Source: Palleniella intestinalis
Lineage (GTDB): Bacteria > Bacteroidota > Bacteroidia > Bacteroidales > Bacteroidaceae
Direction of reading: 5' to 3'
NCBI RefSeq assembly: GCF_013166595.1
Contig: NZ_JABKKG010000001.1
Coordinates: forward strand, 62,001-126,000
DNA length: 64,000 bases
Both the position numbers and the translations under genes were made by a program. Under the pieces are notes generated by a model. That model had not been told where the DNA came from. It did no database searches and worked only from the letters and a program-made list of their open reading frames with translations. Shown here piece after piece: positions 25,145 through 34,169 of the stretch. Position 1 is the first letter of the stretch, and every line of letters begins with the position of its first letter.

Positions 25145-26957
25145 TCCTGTTCTTGATGTACAGAATCTGACCAAATCCTTCGGCGAGAGAGTGCTGTTCT
25201 GCAATATCAGTTTCTCTATCGCCGAAGGACAACATGTAGGTCTTATTGCTCAGAATGGCACGGGCAAATCTACTCTTCTCTCAATGCTTATGGGTATTGA
25301 GGGGGCTGACACCGGCTCAATTATTTATCGTAATGACATAAAGACAGGTTTCCTTTGTCAGACTCCGGATTTCAATCCTGAAGCATCTGTGCTGGAGACC
25401 TGCACGGCAGGGCAGACAGAACATGAACAACATCTCAATGCAAAGCAGATTCTTACACAACTCAAAATCCGTGATTTGAATCAGCCCATGGGACAATTGT
25501 CCGGCGGACAGCAGAAGCGTGTCGCTCTTGCTGCCGTATTGATGACAGACCCGGATTTCCTTATATTGGATGAACCGACAAACCACCTTGATCTTGAAAT
25601 GATAGAGTGGCTTGAAGGTTTCCTTTCCCGTGGCAACAAGACCATTCTTATGGTCACCCACGATAGATTTTTCCTTGACCGTGTATGCTCTGTCATACTT
25701 GAACTTGACGGTGGGGCTATGTACACTTATCGTGGTAATTATCAATATTATCTTGAAAAGCGTCAGGAGCGTATAGACAATCAGCGTGCCGAGATTCAAC
25801 GCGCAAACAATCTGTACCGCCGTGAATTGGAGTGGATGCGCCGTCAGCCACAAGCACGTGGGCATAAGGCGCGTTACCGTGAAGACGCTTTCTATGAATT
25901 GGAAGCCATAGCCAAGCGGCGTATGGAAGAACGGCAAATACGTTTGAAGGCCTCCACTGTATATATAGGCTCTAAAATCTTTGAGTGTCAGTACATCAGT
26001 AAGTCATGGGAACGTGAAGGCAGTGGGCCACTTGTGATCATGAAGGACTTCTACTACAATTTCACCCGTTTTGAGAAAATGGGCATTGTTGGTAGCAATG
26101 GTGCAGGAAAGTCAACCTTCATAAAGATGCTCCTTGGACTTGAGAAGCCTGATTCCGGACGCTTTGATATTGGTGAGACTGTGCGTTTCGGCTATTTCTC
26201 ACAGGAAGGTTTGAAATTCCGTGAAGACCAGAAAGTTATTGATGTCATCCGTGAGATTGCCGATTACATAGACTTGGGGCAAGGACGCCATCTTACTGCA
26301 TCACAATTCTTACAGTATTTCTTGTTTACTCCTGAACAGCAATATAATTATGTATATAAACTTTCCGGAGGAGAAAAGAGAAAACTGTACTTATGCACGG
26401 TATTGATGAAGAATCCGAATTTCCTTGTTCTTGACGAACCTACTAATGACCTTGACATTAAGACGCTGCAGGTTCTTGAGGAATATTTACAGGATTTTCC
26501 GGGATGCGTAATAGTGGTTTCCCACGACCGTTATTTCACAGATAAAATTGTCGACCATTTGCTTGTTTTCCATGGTAATGGTGAGATACAGGATTTCCCC
26601 GGTAATTATACACAATACCGTGAATATCAAAAGCTATTGCCGAAAGAATCTGTGTCCTCACAATCTGCGGCGCGTTCAGACTCTGCGGTTCAACAGACAG
26701 TCTCTAAACAAACCGGCAGCCGGCGTGATGGCGGAGAAAACAAACGGCGTATGTCGTTCAAGGAAAAACGTGAGTTTGAACAATTGGAACAAGATATAGA
26801 ACAGCTCACAGAAGAGAAAAAAGACATAGAACGTGCATTGTCCTCCGGAACGGCAAGTGTAGAGGAAATCACAGAAATGTCGAAAAGATTCCCGATAGTT
26901 AGCGAGGAATTGGACATGAAAGAACTTCGTTGGCTTGAACTGAGCGAGCTTCTATAA
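25137..26957 (+). CDS. ABC-F family ATP-binding protein (second copy)
   Basis: About 606 residues starting at the ATG at 25137 ([19 protein letters not shown]), which overlaps the end of yihA by 8 bases; an earlier in-frame codon lies inside yihA. Two ATPase domains: Walker [10 protein letters not shown] and GSNGAGKST, signatures [12 protein letters not shown] and [11 protein letters not shown], Walker [14 protein letters not shown] and [13 protein letters not shown]. The C-terminal 70 residues form a charged coiled coil. It is clearly different from the ABC-F protein at 20.5 kb and resembles the Uup type. No membrane segment, so it is not a transporter. Confidence 0.92.
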   Translation: MANPVLDVQNLTKSFGERVLFCNISFSIAEGQHVGLIAQNGTGKSTLLSMLMGIEGADTGSIIYRNDIKTGFLCQTPDFNPEASVLETCTAGQTEHEQHLNAKQILTQLKIRDLNQPMGQLSGGQQKRVALAAVLMTDPDFLILDEPTNHLDLEMIEWLEGFLSRGNKTILMVTHDRFFLDRVCSVILELDGGAMYTYRGNYQYYLEKRQERIDNQRAEIQRANNLYRRELEWMRRQPQARGHKARYREDAFYELEAIAKRRMEERQIRLKASTVYIGSKIFECQYISKSWEREGSGPLVIMKDFYYNFTRFEKMGIVGSNGAGKSTFIKMLLGLEKPDSGRFDIGETVRFGYFSQEGLKFREDQKVIDVIREIADYIDLGQGRHLTASQFLQYFLFTPEQQYNYVYKLSGGEKRKLYLCTVLMKNPNFLVLDEPTNDLDIKTLQVLEEYLQDFPGCVIVVSHDRYFTDKIVDHLLVFHGNGEIQDFPGNYTQYREYQKLLPKESVSSQSAARSDSAVQQTVSKQTGSRRDGGENKRRMSFKEKREFEQLEQDIEQLTEEKKDIERALSSGTASVEEITEMSKRFPIVSEELDMKELRWLELSELL

Positions 26958-26994
26958 AAAACAAATTATTAAAATGAAAATCCGTTAACGGGTT

Positions 26995-27639
26995 ATGAAT
27001 ACATTTAAAGTAGCATTATTCGACCTCGATGGTACTCTTATGGACACTGAGGGACAGTACACTGTGTTTTGGGGAAAGATGGCGGCGAAATATCGCCCTG
27101 ACGTCCCTAATCTTGAACAGATTATCAAAGGCACAACGCTTATACAGATCTTTGAGCGTTACTTTCCAGACAAGAAGTGGCAGGAAGAGATAACTTTGGC
27201 GCTTGATGAGTGGGAGAAGCAGATGGACTATGTCTTCATTCCTGGTGCACTTGACTTTGTCCATGATATTAAAAGTCATGGAGTGCGTTGTGCCATAGTT
27301 ACCAGTTCCAACATAAAGAAGATGGAGGTTGTTGCCGATAAGGTTCCTGAATTCCGCACCCTTTTTGACCGTATCCTCACGTCTGAGGATTTCGCTGCGT
27401 CAAAACCTAATCCGGATTGCTATCTGAAAGGTGCATCCGTATTTGATTGTAAAAAGGAGGAATGTGTCGTATTTGAAGACGCCTTTACAGGATTGCAGGC
27501 AGGTATGTCTGCCGGAATATATACAATAGGATTGGCAACAAACAATAGCCGTGCTCAGATTCAGGACAAGTGCAACTATGTCATTGATGATTTTGAAGGA
27601 CTGACATATGATAGAGTTGCGGCCTTGATTAACGAATAA
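26995..27639 (+). CDS. HAD superfamily hydrolase (phosphoglucomutase/phosphatase-like)
   Basis: 214 residues. HAD motif I is FDLDGTLMDTEG (nucleophile Asp near residue 10), the Ser/Thr motif II is AIVTSSN (about 101), motif III Lys is in AASKPNPDCYLK (about 139) and motif IV is VFEDAFTGLQAG (about 159). A helical cap lies between motifs I and II. Sugar-phosphate phosphatases and beta-phosphoglucomutases share this pattern, and the substrate is unknown. It stands alone between the ABC-F gene and the PIN-domain gene. Confidence 0.88.
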   Translation: MNTFKVALFDLDGTLMDTEGQYTVFWGKMAAKYRPDVPNLEQIIKGTTLIQIFERYFPDKKWQEEITLALDEWEKQMDYVFIPGALDFVHDIKSHGVRCAIVTSSNIKKMEVVADKVPEFRTLFDRILTSEDFAASKPNPDCYLKGASVFDCKKEECVVFEDAFTGLQAGMSAGIYTIGLATNNSRAQIQDKCNYVIDDFEGLTYDRVAALINE

Positions 27640-27667
27640 TCTACTTTATTAACCATTCAATCAACTT

Positions 27668-29203
27668 ATGGCAAAAAAGAAAGTAGAAAATGTTGAGACT
27701 ACGGTCTCAGAACAACCGAAATTGCAGGAAGAAGAAAAGAAGACTTCTGCCAAACGCACTTCACGTAAGAAAACGATAAAAGAGCAGGAAGACACTTCTG
27801 CAGAAGAAATCGCCACTACAGAGGTAAAGCCAAAACGCACGGTTCGCAGAAAGAACACCAAGAAAGCGGAAGTGGCGCAAGAAGAAGCAAAGGCAGAGGA
27901 AGTGCTTCCTGAACCATCTGTAGAGACAGCAGATGTAGCAACTACCGCCAAAAAGGAGGAACAGGTTTCTAATAATCAGACAGAAAAGAAACAAGAACCA
28001 AAACCAGTACCACCATGTCCTACATTGCTTATAAAGGACATTGTGGATCTTGTCAATGCCCCACAGCGTCAGCTGCTCTTGAATGACCAGCAGATACAGC
28101 AACTAACCGCGGAAGAGGCTGCAAAACGTTTCCGTTGGATAGAAGGAACCCTCGCCCTTGTACTGAACTATGATGTCGTTCTATCTGACACGAATATTTG
28201 GATAGAACTCCTTACAGGACACACCTCTTCCCACTCTGACCCGCGGTTTAATGCGCGTCTGCAGTTTGAGAGACAGTTGGAATTCATCTCAAGACTTTCA
28301 AAATTCCGTGGTGCGCGCTTCTCCATGATGTCTGAAACGTATGAGGAAATCGACCGTTTTGCCACACAAATGGAACCTCCTGCAGTAGATGCAGATATGA
28401 AAGACGAGGCTGTCTGCCGGAATATTGCAGCACGACTTGCCAAGCGTCTGATACTTTCGCAACAGCGTGAGAACCGTCTGCGTATAGAAGGCATAGGGGC
28501 CGAGAGCCACCACAGTGCTTTTGCCGACCCTGCGATAATCCGTCGCTGTGTAGAACTTTTCGCCCAAGGAAAGAGAGTTCTGCTCCTTACGAATGATGCA
28601 TCTGTTGCAATCCGCTCCATGGGGATGTGCGATGACCTTCAGAGAACCAATGGGATAGATGACGAGACTTGGGATAGCGTTTATGCACCGCTTCGTCCGA
28701 TGGTAATGACATTTGATGATCTGAAGATTCTTGATGCCTATACCCGCCAGTATCATTTCCTGCAGATGGCAGCCGGAAAGCAGTGGATGGAAGATGTGCC
28801 ACAGCAAATGCACAAGTCTGTTGTAACTCCGTTGGAACTGTGGATTGACGGATTCCGTCCTGGCGACCGTCATTCTGACAAACAGGGAAATAAACAGAAA
28901 CATGGTAATGATCAGAAAAACCGTGTGAATGCCAACCAAAGTCAGAGGCAGAAACAAAATAATGCTCAGGAACAGAAGAAAGAATCAGCAAAGCAACAGA
29001 AGAAAGCAGAACCGGTGCAGACTCAGGCTGAGACACCAAAGACAGACACAGCTGCACCGGTGTCACAAGCAGAAATCCCACAGCATACAGAGGAACAGCA
29101 GGAAAAGAAGACAAAACACCGTAATGGACGGCGTGGCGGACGCAAACCGAAAGCCCTAAGTCAGGAATCTGCAAATGCACAGGAGCAGAAAACAAACGAT
29201 TAA
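27668..29203 (+). CDS. PIN-domain protein with charged, disordered flanks
   Basis: 511 residues in three parts. Residues 1-115 are a Lys/Glu/Thr-rich low-complexity region (KRTSRKKTIKEQ, RRKNTKKAE). Residues about 165-350 look like a PIN nuclease: DVVLSDTNIWIELL with the first acidic residue, SETYEEIDRF with a second, and RVLLLTNDASVAIRSM with the terminal Asp. Residues 390-511 are again disordered, Gln/Lys/Asn-rich, ending with a basic patch RNGRRGGRKPK that suggests nucleic acid binding. PIN domains usually cut RNA. There is no antitoxin-like neighbour. The family assignment rests on the acidic motifs only. Confidence 0.65.
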   Translation: MAKKKVENVETTVSEQPKLQEEEKKTSAKRTSRKKTIKEQEDTSAEEIATTEVKPKRTVRRKNTKKAEVAQEEAKAEEVLPEPSVETADVATTAKKEEQVSNNQTEKKQEPKPVPPCPTLLIKDIVDLVNAPQRQLLLNDQQIQQLTAEEAAKRFRWIEGTLALVLNYDVVLSDTNIWIELLTGHTSSHSDPRFNARLQFERQLEFISRLSKFRGARFSMMSETYEEIDRFATQMEPPAVDADMKDEAVCRNIAARLAKRLILSQQRENRLRIEGIGAESHHSAFADPAIIRRCVELFAQGKRVLLLTNDASVAIRSMGMCDDLQRTNGIDDETWDSVYAPLRPMVMTFDDLKILDAYTRQYHFLQMAAGKQWMEDVPQQMHKSVVTPLELWIDGFRPGDRHSDKQGNKQKHGNDQKNRVNANQSQRQKQNNAQEQKKESAKQQKKAEPVQTQAETPKTDTAAPVSQAEIPQHTEEQQEKKTKHRNGRRGGRKPKALSQESANAQEQKTND

Positions 29204-29213
29204 TAACATAGAT

Positions 29214-29585
29214 ATGGGACGTAATAAATATTCTCAACATGAGATAGACATTATCGGAATGCTTCTTAGAAAGAAATGTTCCGGAACTCGTTTCCAGCAG
29301 AAACTCATACGACATCAGTTGCGGACAAACTTTGAGTTTAATATTTCTGATTTCAATGAACCGGGAAAAGCATTCGGCTATGAGGAATTACAGGCAGCCA
29401 TCCAACGAGGTGCTATCCGCATTCTTGATGATGCAACCATCGCAGACATGAAAGCGAAGCGTCAAAGAGACCGTGAACGTGATGCTACTATGGTTATGGA
29501 GCAGGCTGTTGACAATGGTGAACAGACTGATTGGCAAGAGGCTCTGCGTGAATGGGAAGAATGGGAAAACTCCAATAAAGAATAA
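29214..29585 (+). CDS. Uncharacterised helical protein, 123 residues
   Basis: Begins MGRNKYSQHEIDIIGMLLRK at the ATG at 29214, 10 bases after the PIN-domain gene. Mostly helical; the C-terminal half is strongly charged (AKRQRDRERDATMVMEQ, EWEEWENSNKE). No cysteine motif or membrane segment. The tight spacing suggests one transcript with the PIN-domain gene upstream and the channel gene downstream. I do not recognise a family. Confidence 0.7.
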   Translation: MGRNKYSQHEIDIIGMLLRKKCSGTRFQQKLIRHQLRTNFEFNISDFNEPGKAFGYEELQAAIQRGAIRILDDATIADMKAKRQRDRERDATMVMEQAVDNGEQTDWQEALREWEEWENSNKE

Positions 29586-29601
29586 TTCCACAACGGCAAT
29601 C

Positions 29602-30216
29602 ATGATGGAACTTACATTTGTCAACATAATAGATTATATAGGAACTTTCGCCTTTGCGATAAGTGGAATACGTCTTGCATCAGAAAAGAACTTCGATCTC
29701 TTCGGTGCATTTATCGTTGGCATGGCAACAGCCTGTGGTGGTGGCACTTTGAGAGATATTATGCTGGGTATGAATCCGTTTTGGATGACACAGTGGGTAT
29801 ATCTCGCCATCACAGGCTTCGCAATCCTCCTTTATATTCCGTTTCACAAGTTCATCAACAAGATTGGAACAACAATGTTTCTTTTCGATTCCATCGGCTT
29901 GGCACTGTTCACTGTCGTTGGATTCCAGAAAACCATGGATGCCGGCTTCTCTTTCTGGACGGCAAATATAATGGGTGTTATGACCGGTGCGGCAGGAGGG
30001 GTGATTCGTGATATTCTAATCAATGAGGAGCCACTTATATTCCGCAGGGATATATATGCCCTCGCATGTGTTGTTGGTGGAATAGTCTATACCGCAGTAC
30101 TTCTGTTTGGACTGTCAATCATCACAGCACAGATAGCATGCGCCGTCTCTGTAATCGTAATGCGTGTTGGTGCAATAACGTACCATTGGCAATTGCCAAT
30201 ATTAAATGAAGACTAA
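29602..30216 (+). CDS. Trimeric intracellular cation channel (TRIC/UPF0126) family protein
   Basis: About 204 residues from the ATG at 29602 (MMELTFVNIIDYIGTFAFAISG); a longer frame extends into the previous gene and is unlikely. Seven membrane helices are arranged as two related halves, each with the family glycine motif: GGGTLRDIMLG (about residue 45) and GGVIRDILINEEP (about 128). Prokaryotic TRIC proteins are homotrimeric cation channels of the inner membrane. It starts 17 bp after the helical protein and ends 3 bp before the HAD gene. Confidence 0.88.
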   Translation: MMELTFVNIIDYIGTFAFAISGIRLASEKNFDLFGAFIVGMATACGGGTLRDIMLGMNPFWMTQWVYLAITGFAILLYIPFHKFINKIGTTMFLFDSIGLALFTVVGFQKTMDAGFSFWTANIMGVMTGAAGGVIRDILINEEPLIFRRDIYALACVVGGIVYTAVLLFGLSIITAQIACAVSVIVMRVGAITYHWQLPILNED

Positions 30217-30219
30217 AAA

Positions 30220-30867
30220 ATGAAGTATAACAATATTATATGGGATCTTGACGGAACTCTCATGAACACATTGGAAGACTTGGCAGATGCAACGAATTTC
30301 GCATTGCGGGCTTTCGGCATGCCTGAGAGGACAATAGATGAAATCCGCCAGTTTGTAGGTAATGGAGTGAGAAAACTGATAATCCGTGCTGTTCCCGATG
30401 GTGAGGAGAACCCTCGGTTTGAAGAGGTTTTTGCCAAGTTCAAGGAGTATTACATGATACATTGCCAAGATCATACAGACCTTTATCCGGGCATTGCGGA
30501 CACATTGCAAGAGTTGCACAAGAAAGGTTTCCGAATGGCAGTCGTCAGCAATAAAATACAAGAAGGCGTGTCAGAACTTCATGAAAAGTTCTTCAAAGAT
30601 ACAATTGCCATAGCCATTGGTGAACGTCCGAATGTACGGAGAAAGCCTGCTCCTGACATGGTGCACATCGCAATGAAAGAGTTAGGTTGCACTGCTGAAA
30701 ATACGATATACATAGGAGATTCTGATGTGGATATTATGACAGCAAAAAACTCAGGGATACCTTGCATCTCTGTCCTTTGGGGATTTCGCGACAAAGAATT
30801 CTTGCTTGCCAATGGCGCAGAAAACTTTGCCGCAGTTCCTGCTGACATCACAACAATGGTGAAGTAG
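30220..30867 (+). CDS. gph: HAD-IA phosphatase, phosphoglycolate phosphatase-like
   Basis: 215 residues. Motif I is WDLDGTLMNTLED near residue 9, motif II VVSNKI near 108, motif III Lys in VRRKPAPDM near 143, motif IV IYIGDSDVDIMTAKNSG near 167, followed by the typical SVLWGFRDKEFL. This arrangement is that of phosphoglycolate phosphatases, which clear 2-phosphoglycolate from DNA repair, but other small phosphates are possible. It closes the co-directional cluster that begins with the PIN-domain gene. Confidence 0.85.
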   Translation: MKYNNIIWDLDGTLMNTLEDLADATNFALRAFGMPERTIDEIRQFVGNGVRKLIIRAVPDGEENPRFEEVFAKFKEYYMIHCQDHTDLYPGIADTLQELHKKGFRMAVVSNKIQEGVSELHEKFFKDTIAIAIGERPNVRRKPAPDMVHIAMKELGCTAENTIYIGDSDVDIMTAKNSGIPCISVLWGFRDKEFLLANGAENFAAVPADITTMVK

Positions 30868-30877
30868 GGCTATTTCA

Positions 30878-31039
30878 TCAATCCACCTTTTGTTTGTTGC
30901 AATGGTCATAGAGCTTGCAACCGGCACATCCTCCATTGCATTCTGTCGGGTTCTTGAAAGAATAATATATTCTCCTTGCCACAAAGATAATGGCAAGGAG
31001 AATTATAATGCCAACGATAATATATTGTATCATTTCCAT
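30878..31039 (-). CDS. FeoB-associated Cys-rich membrane protein
   Basis: 53 residues from the ATG at 31039 (51 from the alternative ATG at 31033). One membrane helix, IQYIIVGIIILLAIIFVARR, is followed by a short tail with four cysteines, CNGGCAGCKLYDHC. It starts 20 bases after the feoAB stop and is co-directional. Small Cys-rich proteins of this shape directly downstream of feoB are known in many bacteria, where FeoC-like or metal-sensing roles have been suggested. Confidence 0.85.
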   Translation of the reverse strand: MEMIQYIIVGIIILLAIIFVARRIYYSFKNPTECNGGCAGCKLYDHCNKQKVD

Positions 31040-31058
31040 ACGTTTTTATTAAACCAAC

Positions 31059-33452
31059 TTACAATATAAGCAATCCAATCCGGTATACTAAGGCAGAAAC
31101 TATCCATGCCACAGCAGTGGTATATACTATTGCAAACACCGCCCACCACCATGAGCCGGATTCGTTCTTTATTGCTATTATGGCAGCTGTACAAGGGAAG
31201 TATAGCAGTACAAACAACAGAAAGGCAACTGCACTCAATGCTGTTATACCTTCAGCCTCCATTTTTTGACGAAGGACATTGTACTTTGTATCTCCGCTAA
31301 CGACTTCCTCATCGTCACCAAACGAACTGTCTCCGGAATATAGCACTCCTATTGTGGAAGCTACAATCTCTTTTGCACCGACACCGGCAACCAGTCCCAC
31401 ATCAAGTTTCCAGTTGAATCCCTGTGCATAAAATACAGGTTCTATGGCTTTGCCTATCCTGCCTATATAACTCTGCTCCTGATGCTGTGACAACGGAGTG
31501 CCTTCAGGTGTCCGTGGGAAATAGCCGAGAGCCCATACTATGATGGATGCTACAAGAATGATGCCACCCATCTTCTTCAGATACTGCTTGCCTTTTTCCC
31601 ATGTATGGCGCAGGATTGCTTTTGCCGTAGGGAAACGATACGGTGGCAGTTCCATTACGAAAGGTGTGTCTTCTCCCTTTACAAGAAAACGTGAGAGTAT
31701 ACGGCTTGCCACTATTGCCGTTAGTATGCCTGTCGCATATATGCAGATAAGTATAAAGGCTTGATATTCGACTGCAAAGAATGCACCTACAATCATTATA
31801 TATATAGGCAGGCGCGCTGAACATGACACGAACGGCATTATAAGCATGGTTATCAAACGCGACCGTCTGCTCTCCACCGTGCGCGTAGCCATTATTGCAG
31901 GGACATTGCATCCAAATCCCATAATCAAAGGAATAAACGATTTTCCATGCAATCCCATTTTGTGCATAGGCTTGTCCATGATAAAGGCAGCACGTGCCAT
32001 ATAGCCGGAGTCTTCCATAAATGAGATGAAAGTGTACAAGATGAGAATCTGTGGCAGGAATACTATCACAGAACCAACACCACCAATAATGCCATCTACA
32101 GTCATGTCCTTCAGCGGACCATCCGGCATGTATGTACTTACATAGTTTCCGAACCATGCCACAGCTTCTTCTATCCAGTCGGCAGGGTATTGCCCAATGG
32201 TAAATGTCATTTCAAACATGAGGAAGATAACGGCAAAGAACAGTGGGAAACCAAGATATTTGTGTGTGATGACATGGTCAATCAGATGTGTCACCTCGTA
32301 TGTGTCCTGTTTTGCCCCAATGCCATATTCCGTTTCTTGCAGTGCGCCATTGATAAAACCATATTTAGCATCCATTATGGCAGTCTCTGCATCCGTTTTC
32401 AGCTCCTGTTCTATCTCCTTGGCAGCATTGTCTCTTACTGCGAATATCTCTTCTGCATGAGGGAGGGTTCGTGCATATTCTTCTATCTGGCTGTCACCTT
32501 CAAGGAGTTTTATTGCCACGAAACGAGTGGAGTAGCGACGTTTCACACCTTCATCCGTATATAGCAAGTCACGTACATCCTCGATACCTTTTTCTATATA
32601 TTTCCCATGATTGATATGTATATGCCCCTCTTTTATCTTCCCTTCATAAATTTCAATTATCGTATGGAATAGTTCTTGCACACCTCTGCCACTCTTGAAC
32701 ACAGTCGGCACCATAGGTATTGCGAGAAGGTTTCCCAAACTTTTGTGGTCAATGCTGTCGCCACGTTTCTCAGCCTCGTCAAACATGTTGAGAGCGCACA
32801 CCATACGCAAGTGCATATCAATCAGTTGTGTCGTAAGGTAAAGGTTCCTCTCAAGGTTTGATGCATCGAGAACATTAAGTATTACATCAGGAGTGTGGTT
32901 TACAATCTGCTTTCTCACATAGAGTTCTTCCGGACTATATGCTGACAGGGAATAGGTTCCGGGCAAGTCGACGATGTGGAACTCATAGTCCTCAAAATAA
33001 GCGATGCCTTCCTTGGCGTCAACGGTTACACCGGAATAATTGCCGACACGCTCATGCGCGCCTGACACATAGTTGAACAATGAAGTCTTGCCACAGTTCG
33101 GATTTCCTACAAGTGCAACGTCTATATGGTGGCGTTTCTTCTTTGCCATTTCATACATGGCTTCTTCTTTGCCACAGTCAAGCAACAAGTCTTGCACCTC
33201 TTGCTGATTCTGCACCTTCTGTATGTCCTGCGATGAGACGACCTCAATCATGTCAGCCTCGTCCCTGCGCATGGAAACTTCATATCCCATGATGAGATAT
33301 TTGACAGGGTCTTGCAGCGGAGCATTAAGCAACACTGTTATTTCCTTTCCTGTTACGAAGCCCATCTCAACAATACGCTTGCGGAAACCTCCATGGCCAA
33401 GCACTTTCACAATGACTCCTTTTTCACCTGTATGTAGCTCTGATAATCTCAT
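31059..33452 (-). CDS. feoB: Ferrous iron transporter, FeoA-FeoB fusion
   Basis: 797 residues. Residues 1-75 are a FeoA SH3-like domain (MRLSELHTGEKGVIVKVLG). Residues about 115-280 are the FeoB GTPase: G1 GNPNCGKTSLFN, G3 DLPGTYSLSAYSPEE, G4 NMFD near NVLDASNLERN. A helical spacer follows, then the membrane domain with about eight to ten helices, including the paired Gate regions (GFGCNVPAIMATRTVESRRSR with the conserved Cys, and GVGAKEIVAST). It imports Fe2+ across the inner membrane. The FeoA fusion is common in Bacteroidota. A consensus promoter lies just upstream. Confidence 0.96.
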   Translation of the reverse strand: MRLSELHTGEKGVIVKVLGHGGFRKRIVEMGFVTGKEITVLLNAPLQDPVKYLIMGYEVSMRRDEADMIEVVSSQDIQKVQNQQEVQDLLLDCGKEEAMYEMAKKKRHHIDVALVGNPNCGKTSLFNYVSGAHERVGNYSGVTVDAKEGIAYFEDYEFHIVDLPGTYSLSAYSPEELYVRKQIVNHTPDVILNVLDASNLERNLYLTTQLIDMHLRMVCALNMFDEAEKRGDSIDHKSLGNLLAIPMVPTVFKSGRGVQELFHTIIEIYEGKIKEGHIHINHGKYIEKGIEDVRDLLYTDEGVKRRYSTRFVAIKLLEGDSQIEEYARTLPHAEEIFAVRDNAAKEIEQELKTDAETAIMDAKYGFINGALQETEYGIGAKQDTYEVTHLIDHVITHKYLGFPLFFAVIFLMFEMTFTIGQYPADWIEEAVAWFGNYVSTYMPDGPLKDMTVDGIIGGVGSVIVFLPQILILYTFISFMEDSGYMARAAFIMDKPMHKMGLHGKSFIPLIMGFGCNVPAIMATRTVESRRSRLITMLIMPFVSCSARLPIYIMIVGAFFAVEYQAFILICIYATGILTAIVASRILSRFLVKGEDTPFVMELPPYRFPTAKAILRHTWEKGKQYLKKMGGIILVASIIVWALGYFPRTPEGTPLSQHQEQSYIGRIGKAIEPVFYAQGFNWKLDVGLVAGVGAKEIVASTIGVLYSGDSSFGDDEEVVSGDTKYNVLRQKMEAEGITALSAVAFLLFVLLYFPCTAAIIAIKNESGSWWWAVFAIVYTTAVAWIVSALVYRIGLLIL

Positions 33453-33472
33453 GTTCTTTATAATTTTGAATG

Positions 33473-33504
33473 CAAAATTAATTATTATTTATGAGATAAT
33501 CAAA
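33473..33504 (-). promoter_or_regulatory. Promoter of feoAB
   Basis: On the minus strand TTTG (33504-33501), exactly 20 bases, then TAATTTTG (33480-33473): a full consensus match ending 20 bases before the feoAB start. No clear Fur box is visible, though AT-rich half-sites overlap the promoter (ATTATTATTTATGAGATAAT). Confidence 0.7.
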
Positions 33505-33582
33505 TGTTTTACACTGTCACAAACAACAAATACCAACTATTAGGTATGAAATGTGAAAAATGTTTACATCAATTTGGGAAGA

Positions 33583-33614
33583 TTTGGAGTTATAACGATA
33601 AATTTGTAACTTTG
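33583..33614 (+). promoter_or_regulatory. Promoter of the AraC-type regulator gene
   Basis: TTTG (33583-33586), exactly 20 bases, then TAACTTTG (33607-33614), a full consensus promoter; the start codon is 46 bases downstream. Confidence 0.72.
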
Positions 33615-33660
33615 CAGAAAGATGAATACATTTGATTGGTGGATTTAATATTATACGGAT

Positions 33661-34134
33661 ATGATTGATTTTGATATGCCGGAAGAGAAACAGTATAGCG
33701 CACGTATAAGCCGTCAGAAACTCATGGAAATAAAAAACGGTGTACAGAAGTATGTTTTTGCCGGGCGACGTTATCGGAATGTCAATTTCACGGCTGCGCA
33801 GCTGGCGAAGAATATTGGCACCAACACGCGATACCTAAGTGCTGCGATAAGGCTGCACTACGGATGCAATTTCTCAGAACTTGTCAACAAACTGCGTGTG
33901 GATGAGGCAAAGCAAATCATGCTTGCACCAGACAGTACTCTGACCATGGAGGACATATCTTATTCTGCCGGTTTCTCCACACGTCAAAGTTTTTACAACG
34001 CCTTCAACAAGTTTGTTGGAATGAAGCCTAAGGAATGGCTTGCCAATGAATTGGAAAAGAAACGCGAAGAGGAGGAGAAGCAGCGCGAAGAGTTAAAGGC
34101 TACCACTCCTTTTGGCGGCATTGCTTTTGAATGA
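33661..34134 (+). CDS. AraC-type helix-turn-helix regulator (DNA-binding domain only)
   Basis: 157 residues. The double HTH of the AraC/XylS family covers about residues 40-125: first helix pair AAQLAKNIGTNTRYLSAAIRLHYGCNFSELVNKLRVDEAK, second EDISYSAGFSTRQSFYNAFNKFVGMKPKEW. There is no N-terminal sensor domain, only a 35-residue lead, and a Glu/Lys-rich coiled tail follows. Stand-alone AraC domains of this type in Bacteroidota may derive from hybrid two-component regulators. Its stop overlaps the most upstream possible start of the DPP III gene (ATGA). Target unknown. Confidence 0.85.
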   Translation: MIDFDMPEEKQYSARISRQKLMEIKNGVQKYVFAGRRYRNVNFTAAQLAKNIGTNTRYLSAAIRLHYGCNFSELVNKLRVDEAKQIMLAPDSTLTMEDISYSAGFSTRQSFYNAFNKFVGMKPKEWLANELEKKREEEEKQREELKATTPFGGIAFE

Positions 34135-34169
34135 CATCTTACAAACAAGGATTATTATTATTACATATT

